A DNA stretch of 60,601 nt from Streptomyces smaragdinus (GTDB lineage Bacteria; Actinomycetota; Actinomycetes; Streptomycetales; Streptomycetaceae). How positions within the stretch are numbered: the stretch's first letter is position 1; every line of letters begins with the position of its first letter. Location: positions 1 through 60,601 of the forward strand of contig NZ_WEGJ01000041.1 in assembly GCF_009604385.1 (NCBI RefSeq). The letters are read 5' to 3'. The position numbers and the translations under genes were made by a program. Below the pieces are notes generated by a model. The model worked only from the letters and a program-made list of their open reading frames with translations, did not search any database and was not told where the DNA came from. Below, one piece after another: positions 1 through 7,136 of this stretch.

Positions 1-8
1 TGAGGGGC

Positions 9-118
9 GGCGCTGCGCGCCTTGGGGGAGGCTCGGCGCTGCGCGCCTCGTGATGCGGAGTGAGGGAAGCCGCTGGCGCGGCTTCGGATGTGGAGTGAGG
101 CGTCGGCGCTTCGCGCCG
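9..118. repeat. Array of four short hairpins
   Basis: Four perfect small inverted repeats follow one another: GGCGC-TGC-GCGCC at 9-21 and again at 35-47, GAAGCCGC-N4-GCGGCTTC at 66-85, and CGGCGC-TTC-GCGCCG at 104-118. The last two are preceded by similar spacers (gatgcggagtgagg and gatgtggagtgagg). The array may terminate transcription of a gene left of the window or be a decayed intergenic repeat; the sequence does not decide. Confidence 0.6.
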
Positions 119-300
119 CCGGGCCGGCGACTGCGGGGGCGACCGTTCGAGGGCCTGTGCTCCGGTGGAGTTCCCCGCGGTTGGCGGGCTGGAGGGGGCG
201 GTGACCAGGGACAATCCGGTGGCCGCCGACGCGGGCAAGGGGACGTTCGACACGCCTGCGCGCGTACGGGAAACGCTCCCAACGCGAGCACGACGCGGCA

Positions 301-312
301 GTACGCGCGTAG
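301..312. promoter_or_regulatory. Isolated near-copy of the CTACGCGCGTAG operator
   Basis: GTACGCGCGTAG differs by one base from the palindrome found at the nucleoside-salvage promoters. No TANNNT box or gene start is suitably placed beside it inside the window, so it could belong to a gene left of the window or be a chance match. Confidence 0.25.
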
Positions 313-417
313 GTGTGTCGGGCGGCCCCGACCCCCGGCGGGACTGCGGCGCACCACATCCGGAGGCGAGGTGCACCCCCGCCCGGCGGCGAGCCGACAG
401 CGGAGAGAGACCCCCTA

Positions 418-485
418 TCCAGCCCGCCCGGCGTTTGAGGGCGAGGCGCGCAGCGCCGACAAGCCCGGCCGGCGCTTGAGGCCTC
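418..485. repeat. Streptomyces-type interspersed intergenic repeat (two copies)
   Basis: Two copies of a motif common between Streptomyces genes (CAGCCCGTCCGGCGTTTGAGG and variants, recalled from memory) occur here: CAGCCCGCCCGGCGTTTGAG near 420 and AGCCCGGCCGGCGCTTGAGG near 462. Their function is unknown. They mark this stretch as intergenic. Confidence 0.5.
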
Positions 486-617
486 CGGCCGAAGGCCGGA
501 TGCGCGACAGCCGACGCAAACGGCAGCCGAAGACCCCCCGAACGGCCACCGGCCGGAGGCCGAAGACCGACACACACCGCCGCGCGACGGAGGCCAGCCC
601 CCACCGGACGGTGACCC

Positions 618-1367
618 TCAACGCCCCCCGAAGCCCACGGCAAGAGGCATGCGGAGCCCCAACGGCGGCGGAGCCGCAAGCGCGTCGGCGACCGGCCGCG
701 CGAAGTCCCGCTCGAACAGCGACCCCAGGACGAAGTCCGCCGTCAGCGCCATGACCTCCGCCCGATGCCCACCCAGCCCGTGCGCGTCGGAGTGGACCTC
801 GAACCGGCACACCTCACGGTTCGCCTTCTTCACCCGCTCCGCGAGCCGGTACGACAGCTCCGGATCCGTCCGCTCGTCGTCCGTCCCGTGGACGAGCAGC
901 ACCCGCCGCCCCGACAGCTGCTTCACCGGCTCCGTCGCGACCGCCTCCCCCGGCAGCCACGGCTCCAGCGCGACCACCGAAACGACCGCCGGATGCCCCG
1001 AGGCCCGCAGCGCCGCCCGGGCGCCCATGTCGACCCCGATCAGGCTGACCGGCACGTCCCCGTGCCGCCGCACCACCTCGTCCAGCGCCCAGGAAGCGTC
1101 CCGCACCGGATCCGCCGCGGAGTCGTTCCACCCCCGCACCCGGTACCGCACCACATGCACGCCCAGCGCGTCGGACCGCCCGCGTCGGGCCAGGCAGCGG
1201 GCCAGCGCGGCGACGGCCGCCACGGACCGCCGGGTCGGCCGGCCGGCCCCCCGCGCCGCGCCGGACGGCAGCACCAGCGCGACGCCCTGCGGCGTACCCG
1301 CCGTACCGTAGGGTCTGCCGAGGGTCGCTTCCCGGGAGCGGCCGTCCCCGGCCGAGCGCATCAGCAT
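618..1367 (-). CDS. Alpha/beta-hydrolase family protein with Asp in the nucleophile elbow
   Basis: The roughly 249-residue product has the dienelactone-hydrolase-like order of an alpha/beta hydrolase. An early strand (GVALVLPSG) is followed by the nucleophile elbow GVDMGAR near residue 113, then LLVHGTDDERTD carrying the probable acid, and SDAHGLGGH carrying the probable catalytic His. The elbow reads G-x-D-x-G instead of the usual G-x-S-x-G. Asp nucleophiles occur in haloalkane dehalogenases and epoxide hydrolases, but those families look different, so the activity is open. The start is uncertain: ATG at 1367 is used, and a GTG at 1415 would add 16 residues. The gene diverges from add, with a short intergenic region that holds the add operator. 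Confidence 0.75.
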   Translation of the reverse strand: MLMRSAGDGRSREATLGRPYGTAGTPQGVALVLPSGAARGAGRPTRRSVAAVAALARCLARRGRSDALGVHVVRYRVRGWNDSAADPVRDASWALDEVVRRHGDVPVSLIGVDMGARAALRASGHPAVVSVVALEPWLPGEAVATEPVKQLSGRRVLLVHGTDDERTDPELSYRLAERVKKANREVCRFEVHSDAHGLGGHRAEVMALTADFVLGSLFERDFARPVADALAAPPPLGLRMPLAVGFGGR

Positions 1368-1452
1368 GCCGCCGATTTTCCCAGACGGGACCGGGCCGGG
1401 GAAGCGTTCATCCACAGGTCATCGCGCCGCGCAAAAGGTTCGCCCCCGCTCT

Positions 1453-1464
1453 CTACGCGCGTAG
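1453..1464. promoter_or_regulatory. Nucleoside-regulon operator at the add promoter
   Basis: A perfect 12-base palindrome, CTACGCGCGTAG, lies where the -35 element of the add promoter should be, 12 bases before its -10 box. The same palindrome occurs upstream of the deoC operon, the BMP gene and the ABC-cdd-deoA operon. Confidence 0.75.
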
Positions 1465-1476
1465 CCGACAGCGGGG

Positions 1477-1482
1477 TATGGT
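1477..1482 (+). promoter_or_regulatory. -10 box of a leaderless add promoter
   Basis: TATGGT fits TANNNT and ends six bases before the ATG at 1489. This is the geometry of a leaderless mRNA. There is no Shine-Dalgarno at normal spacing; the only purine run, gcgagg, directly abuts the ATG. Confidence 0.6.
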
Positions 1483-1488
1483 GCGAGG

Positions 1489-2643
1489 ATGAAGAGCGAG
1501 ACCCCGGGGGTGCCCACCCCCGACCAGATCAAGCGGGCGCCGAAGGTCCTCCTGCACGACCACCTCGACGGTGGCCTGCGCCCCGCCACGATCGTCGAGC
1601 TGGCCCGTGAGTGCGGGTACGGGCAGCTCCCCGAGTCCGACCCGGAGAAGCTCGGTCTCTGGTTCCGCGACGCCGCCGACTCCGGTTCGCTGGAGCGGTA
1701 TCTCGAGACCTTCGACCACACCTGCGCCGTGATGCAGACCCGCGACGCCCTCTTCCGCGTCGCCGCCGAGTGCGCGGAGGATCTGGCGGCCGACGGCGTC
1801 GTGTACGCGGAGGTCCGGTACGCCCCCGAGCAGCACCTCACCGCCGGCCTCACCCTCGAGGAGGTCGTCGAGGCCGTCAACGAGGGCTTCCGCGAGGGCG
1901 AACGCCGCGCGCTGGCGGCCGGCGACCGGATCCGGGTCGGCGCCCTGCTGACCGCGATGCGGCACGCCGCCCGCGCCCTGGAGATCGCCGAACTCGCCAA
2001 CCGCTACCGGGACAACGGCGTCGTCGGCTTCGACATCGCCGGCGCCGAGGCGGGCCACCCGCCGACCCGGCATCTGGACGCGTTCGAGTATCTGAAGCGG
2101 GAGAACAACCACTTCACCATCCACGCCGGCGAGGCCTTCGGGCTGCCGTCCATCTGGCAGGCCCTGCAGTGGTGCGGCGCCGACCGGCTGGGCCACGGCG
2201 TGCGCATCATCGACGACATCGACGTCGCCGACGACGGCACGGTGACCCTGGGCCGGCTGGCCGCGTACGTCCGCGACAAGCGGATCCCGCTGGAGCTGTG
2301 CCCCTCGTCGAACCTGCAGACGGGGGCGGCCGCCTCGTACGCCGAGCACCCCATCGGGCTGCTGCGCCGGCTGCATTTCCGCGCCACGGTGAATACGGAC
2401 AACCGGCTGATGAGCGGTACGAGCATGAGCCGCGAGTTCGAACACCTGGTGGACACGTTCCATTACACGCTCGACGACATGCAGTGGTTCACCGTCAATG
2501 CGATGAAATCCGCGTTCATTCCTTTCGACGAACGTCTCGCGATGATCAATGACGTCGTCAAACCGGGTTACGCGGAGCTGAAAGCCGAGTGGCTGTTCCG
2601 TCAGACGGCGGTGACCAGCGAATCTTCGGCGGCGCACAGCTGA
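1489..2643 (+). CDS. add: Adenosine deaminase
   Basis: This cytosolic zinc enzyme converts adenosine and deoxyadenosine to inosine and deoxyinosine in purine salvage. At 384 residues it carries all family signatures: the zinc-binding HDHLDGG near residues 23-29, HAGEAFG near 212-218 with the catalytic Glu, DRLGHGVR near 233-240, LELCPSSN, and VNTDNRLMSGTSM, whose Asp near 304 completes the metal site. It is probably leaderless and lies under the CTACGCGCGTAG operator, which ties it to the deoxyribose and uptake genes elsewhere in the window. The identification is secure. The family also contains adenine deaminases, but length and motifs fit adenosine deaminase. Confidence 0.96.
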   Translation: MKSETPGVPTPDQIKRAPKVLLHDHLDGGLRPATIVELARECGYGQLPESDPEKLGLWFRDAADSGSLERYLETFDHTCAVMQTRDALFRVAAECAEDLAADGVVYAEVRYAPEQHLTAGLTLEEVVEAVNEGFREGERRALAAGDRIRVGALLTAMRHAARALEIAELANRYRDNGVVGFDIAGAEAGHPPTRHLDAFEYLKRENNHFTIHAGEAFGLPSIWQALQWCGADRLGHGVRIIDDIDVADDGTVTLGRLAAYVRDKRIPLELCPSSNLQTGAAASYAEHPIGLLRRLHFRATVNTDNRLMSGTSMSREFEHLVDTFHYTLDDMQWFTVNAMKSAFIPFDERLAMINDVVKPGYAELKAEWLFRQTAVTSESSAAHS

Positions 2644-2770
2644 TCCGATGAACAGGAGACGGGGCCGTACGGGTCATCTTCCCGGCGGCCCCGTCGCGCT
2701 TGTCCGGGTTTCGGGGCCGTGGCTAGCGTTGGCTGCCGATCCAGCCGACGAGGACGAGGACTCGAATTCC

Positions 2771-3103
2771 ATGAACCCCCGCAAGATTCTGGGTGCCACG
2801 CTGCTCGGCGCCGCTTTCGCCGCCGCTTCCGCCGGTGCCGCGTGCGCCGCCGACGGTGTCCCGGGCAACCTCCCCGGCCTGTCCGGCCTCGCCGGTCTGG
2901 GCTCGGGCGGTGTGACCGCCCCCGACCAGACCCCGGTGGACAGCTTCACGGCCGTGGGCCAGCAGACCGGCCCCAAGATCGGCTCCGTCGGCAAGCCCAA
3001 GCTCGCCGTCGCCGGTATCACCGACAACCTGCCGGGCGGTGGCGTCGGCGGTCTGCAGAAGACCCTCGGCGGCCTGCCGGTCGTCGGCGGTCTGGGCGGC
3101 TGA
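2771..3103 (+). CDS. Small secreted protein, function unknown
   Basis: The 110-residue product begins MNPRKILGATLLGAAFAAAS, a clear signal peptide with probable cleavage after an A-x-A near residue 26. The mature part is about 85 residues, rich in Gly, Leu and Val, with repeated GLxGL, GGVGGL and GGLP segments and no cysteine. The ATG at 2771 was chosen because it places the signal peptide at the N terminus and follows a GAGGACGAGGA tract; an in-frame start at 2648 would bury it. The composition suggests a surface or cell-wall-associated protein, but I do not recognise the family. It follows add in the same direction but probably has its own signals. Confidence 0.75.
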   Translation: MNPRKILGATLLGAAFAAASAGAACAADGVPGNLPGLSGLAGLGSGGVTAPDQTPVDSFTAVGQQTGPKIGSVGKPKLAVAGITDNLPGGGVGGLQKTLGGLPVVGGLGG

Positions 3104-3118
3104 GCAACGCACGCCGAC

Positions 3119-3161
3119 GGAAAGGCCGCGCATTCCCGGATCCGGGACGCGCGGCCCTTCC
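3119..3161. terminator. Bidirectional terminator hairpin
   Basis: GGAAAGGCCGCGC pairs with GCGCGGCCCTTCC across a loop that itself contains TCCCGGATCCGGGA. It sits between the convergent ends of the small secreted-protein gene and the PspC gene. Confidence 0.8.
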
Positions 3162-3177
3162 GTGTTCCGGGAACGGA

Positions 3178-3387
3178 TTACCAGGCGCCGGCCTGTTTCA
3201 CCGCCTTGTCCTCGGACGGCATGACCACCCAGAGGACGATATAGAGCAGGAACTGCGGGCCCGGGAGAAGGCATGACGCGAGGAAGATGATCCGCATGGT
3301 GGTGGCGGAGATGCCGAAGCGCCGGGCCAGTCCCGCGCAAACGCCGGCAATCATCCTTCCCTCGCTGGGGCGGGTCGGTACGGCCAT
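3178..3387 (-). CDS. PspC-domain small membrane protein
   Basis: This 69-residue protein is a stand-alone PspC domain. RPSEGRMIAGVCAGLARRFG is followed by TTMRIIFLASCLLPGPQFLLYIVLWVVMPSE, containing two hydrophobic segments and the conserved Pro-rich end. PspC proteins are membrane-associated and linked to envelope stress; in Streptomyces such short forms are common and their role is not established. The ATG at 3387 follows a good GAGGAG Shine-Dalgarno. The gene is transcribed alone and faces the secreted-protein gene across a strong terminator. Confidence 0.88.
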   Translation of the reverse strand: MAVPTRPSEGRMIAGVCAGLARRFGISATTMRIIFLASCLLPGPQFLLYIVLWVVMPSEDKAVKQAGAW

Positions 3388-3471
3388 GGTCGGTGTCTCC
3401 TCGGATCGATGTCGTCCCGTCCTTCCGACGGTAATTCCACGGTAGGCGGACATCGATTTCCCGGCATCGGG

Positions 3472-4104
3472 CTACGGAGCGACTCCGACCCCGGAGAATC
3501 TCGGGGTCTCACCCTGAGATTCCGTACGGACGGGATTCGGGGCCCCGCTTTCCCGCCGCCTCAGCACCGCCCGTACCGTCGGCACCACGGCCAGATGCAG
3601 CACGGCGACCCCCGCCGTGCCCAGCAGCACCGCGTCCACGTTCCCCACCTGCCCCGGCACCCCCGTGCGCAGCAGCTCGACCACGAGCCCCAGCATGCTG
3701 CCGGCGAAGACGGTCCGGACGAAGGAGCCCACCGGGGCCACGTGCAGCCGCCCGCCCAGCATGGGCAGGACGACGCCGGCGGGGGCGAGGAGGGCGAAGG
3801 GGCCGCCGATGCCCCGTACCGCCGCCCAGCCGCCCTCGGACACCTTGGCGCGGATGGTCTGGAGCGGCTCGAGATTCGTACCGTCGACCCAGGGGACGGA
3901 CGCGGGGCGCAGCGTGAACCACCAGATCGCGGTCAGGTGGACCAGCAGGAGCACGAACCCGGCCGCCCGGATCCACAGGGGTGCCCGCCCCGCGGGCGTA
4001 AGACGCTGCACGTCACCGAAGACGCGGGTGGGACGGGGTCCGGTTCCGTACGAGTTGCCCTTGTGGGGCAGGCCACGGCCGCGTTCCGCGGGCCCGGACG
4101 GCAC
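3472..4104 (-). CDS. VanZ-family membrane protein
   Basis: The product (up to 210 residues) has the VanZ layout. A first membrane segment (AAGFVLLLVHLTAIWWFTL) is followed by the conserved NLEPLQTIR region, then further segments around FALLAPAGVVLPML, TVFAGSMLGLVVELL and NVDAVLLGTAGVAVLHL, and a charged C-terminal tail. VanZ of the glycopeptide-resistance cluster confers modest teicoplanin tolerance; most homologues have no known function. The GTG at 4104 begins three bases after the uridine kinase stop, so the gene is probably the last in the deoC operon. A GTG at 4011 would give a shorter protein starting just before the first membrane segment and is an equally reasonable start. Confidence 0.8.
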   Translation of the reverse strand: MPSGPAERGRGLPHKGNSYGTGPRPTRVFGDVQRLTPAGRAPLWIRAAGFVLLLVHLTAIWWFTLRPASVPWVDGTNLEPLQTIRAKVSEGGWAAVRGIGGPFALLAPAGVVLPMLGGRLHVAPVGSFVRTVFAGSMLGLVVELLRTGVPGQVGNVDAVLLGTAGVAVLHLAVVPTVRAVLRRRESGAPNPVRTESQGETPRFSGVGVAP

Positions 4105-4107
4105 CGG

Positions 4108-4761
4108 TCAGCCCGCGACCGACGCCCGCGCCGCCGCCGCTATCCGCACCAGCGCCTCCCGTTTGCCGCAGGCGTGCGCCCCGCGGCCCACCGCGCGGGC
4201 CACGATCGACGGCTCCGCCTGCAGCAGCCGCCAGCCCCGCAGCAGCAGGACGTGCGGCGCCTTACGGCCTTCCCGCAGGTCACGCAGCAGCCGGCGGCGG
4301 AACGTACGCCCGGCGCCCCGGCTGAGGCACAGCGCGTCGGCCAGCAGCCCGCGCTCGGCGCACACGGCGGTGATCTCCGCCGCGAAGATGCCCTCCGCGA
4401 CGAACAGCGGCGCGCCCGCCAGGTCCAGCACCCGGTGGCCGGTGACCGCGCTGCGGGAGATGTCGTACACCGGGGTGTCCGTGCGTCCCGCGGCGCAGAG
4501 CCCGGCGATGGCCGCCACCGCCGCCTCCGCGTTCCAGGCGTCCGGGGAGTCCCAGTCGACGCCGTGACCCCCCGCCAGGACGGGCAGCGTGGGGTCGCCG
4601 GCCTCCTTGTAGAAGTCGTCGAGGCGCAGTACGGGAAGTCCCGCCTCGGCGGCGAGGCGGGACTTCCCGGAACCGGACGGGCCGGTGAGCAGGATGACGC
4701 GAGCGGGCATACCGCCCAGTATGAGGTCCGCGCCCGCAGGCCCGGAACGTGAGGCCGTCAT
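4108..4761 (-). CDS. udk: Uridine kinase-like P-loop kinase
   Basis: The roughly 217-residue cytosolic kinase carries the Walker A motif GPSGSGKSRLA close to its N terminus, then LPVLRLDDFYKE (the conserved DDFY of uridine kinases), YDISRSAVTGH, and FVAEGIFAAE. Uridine/cytidine kinases phosphorylate nucleosides to the monophosphate, which fits its place in a deoxyribonucleoside operon. The ATG at 4761 overlaps the stop of the upstream gene (TGATG). A second ATG at 4710, only 10 residues before Walker A, is possible. The gene lies between the truncated aldehyde dehydrogenase and VanZ. Substrate specificity cannot be read from the sequence. Confidence 0.87.
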   Translation of the reverse strand: MTASRSGPAGADLILGGMPARVILLTGPSGSGKSRLAAEAGLPVLRLDDFYKEAGDPTLPVLAGGHGVDWDSPDAWNAEAAVAAIAGLCAAGRTDTPVYDISRSAVTGHRVLDLAGAPLFVAEGIFAAEITAVCAERGLLADALCLSRGAGRTFRRRLLRDLREGRKAPHVLLLRGWRLLQAEPSIVARAVGRGAHACGKREALVRIAAAARASVAG

Positions 4762-5660
4762 CAGTACGAGGAGCCCCCGGCGCCCAGCGGGCCGGTCGGG
4801 TGCCAGACCGTCTTCGTCTCCAGGAACGCCGTCAGCCGGGCCGTCCCCGGGTCCGCGCTCCAGTCGTCGGCGCCGGGCCGCAGGACGCGCTTGAGGTTGT
4901 CCGCCGCGGCCGCCTCCAGCTCCGCCGCGAGGTCCGCGGGGGCGCCGGTGAGGTCGATGGCGTTGACGTCCATGTGCGCGGCCAGGGTGGGCGCGATCTC
5001 CGCCGTACGGCCGGAGAGCACGTTCACCGTGCCGCCGGGGACGTCGGAGGTCGCCAGCACCTCGCCCAGGGAGAGGGCGGGCAGCGGGCGGTCCTCGGAG
5101 GTGACGACGACGGCGGTGTTGCCGGTGGCGATCACGGGGGCGAGGACGGACACCAGGCCCAGCAGCGACGACTTCTGCGGCGCCAGCACGGCCACCACGC
5201 CCGTCGGCTCGGGGGTGGAGAGGTTGAAGTACGGCCCGGCGACCGGGTTGGCCCCGCCCGCGACCTGCGCGATCTTGTCGGTCCAGCCGGCGTACCAGAC
5301 CCACCGGTCGATCGCCGCGTCCACCTGCGCCGCGGCCTTGCCCCTGGACAGCCCCTCGGCCTCGGCGACCTCCAGCGCGTACTGCTCGCGCCGCCCCTCC
5401 AGCATCTCCGCGACGCGGTAGAGGATCTGGCCCCTGTTGTACGCGGTGGCTCCCGACCAGCCGCCGAACGCCTTCCGGGCGGCCACGACGGCGTCCCGGG
5501 CGTCCTTGCGCGAGGACCGGGGGGCGTTGGCCAGCCACTGGCCCTTGGCGGAACTCACCTCGTACACCCGTCCGCTCTCGGAACGGGGGAACTTGCCCCC
5601 GACGAAGTTCTTGTAGGTCTTGAAGACACTCAGCCGCACAGCAACATCAACTGCATTCAT
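4761..5660 (-). CDS. Truncated aldehyde dehydrogenase paralogue, catalytic half missing
   Basis: The 299-residue protein aligns with the N-terminal, NAD-binding half of aldehyde dehydrogenases: KTYKNFVGGKFPRSESGRVYEV, RKDARDAVVAARKAFGGWSGATAYNRGQILYRVAEML, and VVAVLAPQKSSLLGLVSVLAPVIATGNTAVVV. It stops where a full enzyme (about 480-500 residues) would enter the catalytic domain. I find no E-L-G-G-K segment and no G-x-x-C nucleophile motif; there is no cysteine at all. It is therefore unlikely to oxidise aldehydes alone. It starts immediately after the stop of the full-length enzyme (one-base gap), so the two are coupled and may form a complex. There is no sign of a frameshift: the frame ends cleanly at a stop overlapping the next start. 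Confidence 0.85.
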   Translation of the reverse strand: MNAVDVAVRLSVFKTYKNFVGGKFPRSESGRVYEVSSAKGQWLANAPRSSRKDARDAVVAARKAFGGWSGATAYNRGQILYRVAEMLEGRREQYALEVAEAEGLSRGKAAAQVDAAIDRWVWYAGWTDKIAQVAGGANPVAGPYFNLSTPEPTGVVAVLAPQKSSLLGLVSVLAPVIATGNTAVVVTSEDRPLPALSLGEVLATSDVPGGTVNVLSGRTAEIAPTLAAHMDVNAIDLTGAPADLAAELEAAAADNLKRVLRPGADDWSADPGTARLTAFLETKTVWHPTGPLGAGGSSY

Positions 5661-5661
5661 T

Positions 5662-7131
5662 TCAGCGCGCCCCCTTCGGGGTCGACGGGGCGAGGTACGC
5701 CTCCAGACCATGCCGGCCGCCCTCGCGGCCGAAACCCGACTCCTTGTAGCCGCCGAACGGCGAGGTCGGGTCGAACTTGTTGAACGTGTTGGCCCAGATC
5801 ACCCCGGCCCGCAGACTGTTCGCCACGGACAGGATCCGCGACCCCTTCTCCGTCCAGATGCCGGCCGACAGCCCGTACTGGCTGTTGTTGGCCTTCGCGA
5901 CGGCCTCCGCGGGCGTACGGAACGTCAGCACCGACAGCACCGGGCCGAAGATCTCCTCGCGCGCGATCCGGTGCGCCTGCGTGACGCCCGTGAAGAGCGT
6001 CGGCGCGAACCAGAAGCCCTCGCCCGGCAGCTCGCACGGCGCCGTCCAGCGCTCCGCGCCCTCCGCCTCGCCGGCCTCGGACAGCGCGGTGATACGGGCC
6101 AGCTGCTCGGCGGAGTTGATGGCGCCGATGTCGGTGTTCTTGTCGAGCGGGTCGCCCAGGCGCAGGGTGGACAGCCGGCGCTTGAGGGAGTCCAGGACCT
6201 CGTCGCGCACCGACTCCTGGACCAGCAGCCGCGAGCCGGCGCAGCAGACCTGGCCCTGGTTGAAGAAGATGCCGTTCACGATGCCCTCGACGGTCTGGTC
6301 GATGGGGGCGTCGTCGAACACGATGTTCGCGCCCTTGCCGCCGAGCTCGAGGGTGACCTTCTTGTCCGTACCGGCGACGGCGCGGGCGATGGCCTTGCCT
6401 ACGGCCGTGGAGCCGGTGAAGGCGACCTTGTTCACATCCGGGTGCGCGACCAGCGCGGCGCCCGTGGAGCCGTCGCCGGTGAGGATGTTGACGACGCCCT
6501 TCGGCAGCCCCGCCTGACGGCAGATGTCGGCGAAGAACAGCGCGGACAGCGGGGTCGTCTCGGCGGGCTTGAGGACCACGGTGTTGCCGGTGGCGAGCGC
6601 CGGGGCGATCTTCCAGGCGAGCATCAGGAGCGGGAAGTTCCACGGGATGACCTGGCCGGCCACGCCCAGCGGCTTCGGCTCGGGGCCGAAGCCGGCGTGG
6701 TCGAGCTTGTCGGCCCAGCCCGCGTAGTAGAAGAAGTGCGCGGCGACCAGCGGCAGGTCGGCGTCGCGCGTCTCGCGGATGGGCTTGCCGTTGTCCAGGG
6801 TCTCCAGGACGGCCAGCTCGCGGGAGCGCTCCTGGATGATGCGGGCGATCCGGAAGAGGTACTTGCCGCGCTCCCTGCCGGGCAGCGCGGACCACTTCTC
6901 GAACGCCTTTCGGGCGGCCTTGACCGCCCGGTCGACGTCCGCCTCGCCGGCCTGCGCGACCTCGGAGAGGACCTCCTCGGAGGCCGGCGAGATCGTCTTG
7001 AAGACCTTCCCGTCGGCGGCCTCGGTGAAGGCGCCGTCGATGTACAGCCCGTAGCTCGGCGCGATGTCGACGACCGAGCGGGACTCGGGCGCGGGGGCGT
7101 AGTCGAACGCCGGTGACTTCTTGCTTGCCAT
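5662..7131 (-). CDS. Aldehyde dehydrogenase, probably oxidising acetaldehyde from DeoC
   Basis: This full-length NAD(P)-dependent aldehyde dehydrogenase has 489 residues. It shows the cofactor and substrate motifs in order: IPWNFPLLMLAWKIAPALATGNTVVLKPAE, VAFTGSTAVGK, LELGGKGANIVF with the general-base Glu, and NQGQVCCAGSRLL with the nucleophilic Cys, then EEIFGPVLSVL and NTFNKFDPTSPFGGYKESGFGRE. DeoC releases acetaldehyde from deoxyribose 5-phosphate, and this gene follows deoC after five bases, so acetaldehyde is the likely substrate (inference from context). The family is broad, and betaine-aldehyde or succinate-semialdehyde activity cannot be excluded from sequence alone. Confidence 0.92.
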   Translation of the reverse strand: MASKKSPAFDYAPAPESRSVVDIAPSYGLYIDGAFTEAADGKVFKTISPASEEVLSEVAQAGEADVDRAVKAARKAFEKWSALPGRERGKYLFRIARIIQERSRELAVLETLDNGKPIRETRDADLPLVAAHFFYYAGWADKLDHAGFGPEPKPLGVAGQVIPWNFPLLMLAWKIAPALATGNTVVLKPAETTPLSALFFADICRQAGLPKGVVNILTGDGSTGAALVAHPDVNKVAFTGSTAVGKAIARAVAGTDKKVTLELGGKGANIVFDDAPIDQTVEGIVNGIFFNQGQVCCAGSRLLVQESVRDEVLDSLKRRLSTLRLGDPLDKNTDIGAINSAEQLARITALSEAGEAEGAERWTAPCELPGEGFWFAPTLFTGVTQAHRIAREEIFGPVLSVLTFRTPAEAVAKANNSQYGLSAGIWTEKGSRILSVANSLRAGVIWANTFNKFDPTSPFGGYKESGFGREGGRHGLEAYLAPSTPKGAR

Positions 7132-7136
7132 CTCGA

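Larger units (their letters stand above)
1..617. other. Non-coding, repeat-rich left flank
   Basis: I see no convincing gene here. Open frames exist on both strands but read as low-complexity Arg/Pro/Gly translations without domain character. The stretch holds four short hairpins in its first 120 bases, two interspersed-repeat copies between about 418 and 485, and an isolated near-copy of the nucleoside operator at 301-312. A Pro/Arg-rich coding remnant cannot be excluded. Confidence 0.6.

Noticed and set aside
50..810. Long open frames on both strands in the left flank
   Set aside because: They are stop-free because of very high GC. Translations are Arg/Pro/Gly-rich with no domain or signal, and the region contains hairpins and interspersed repeats.
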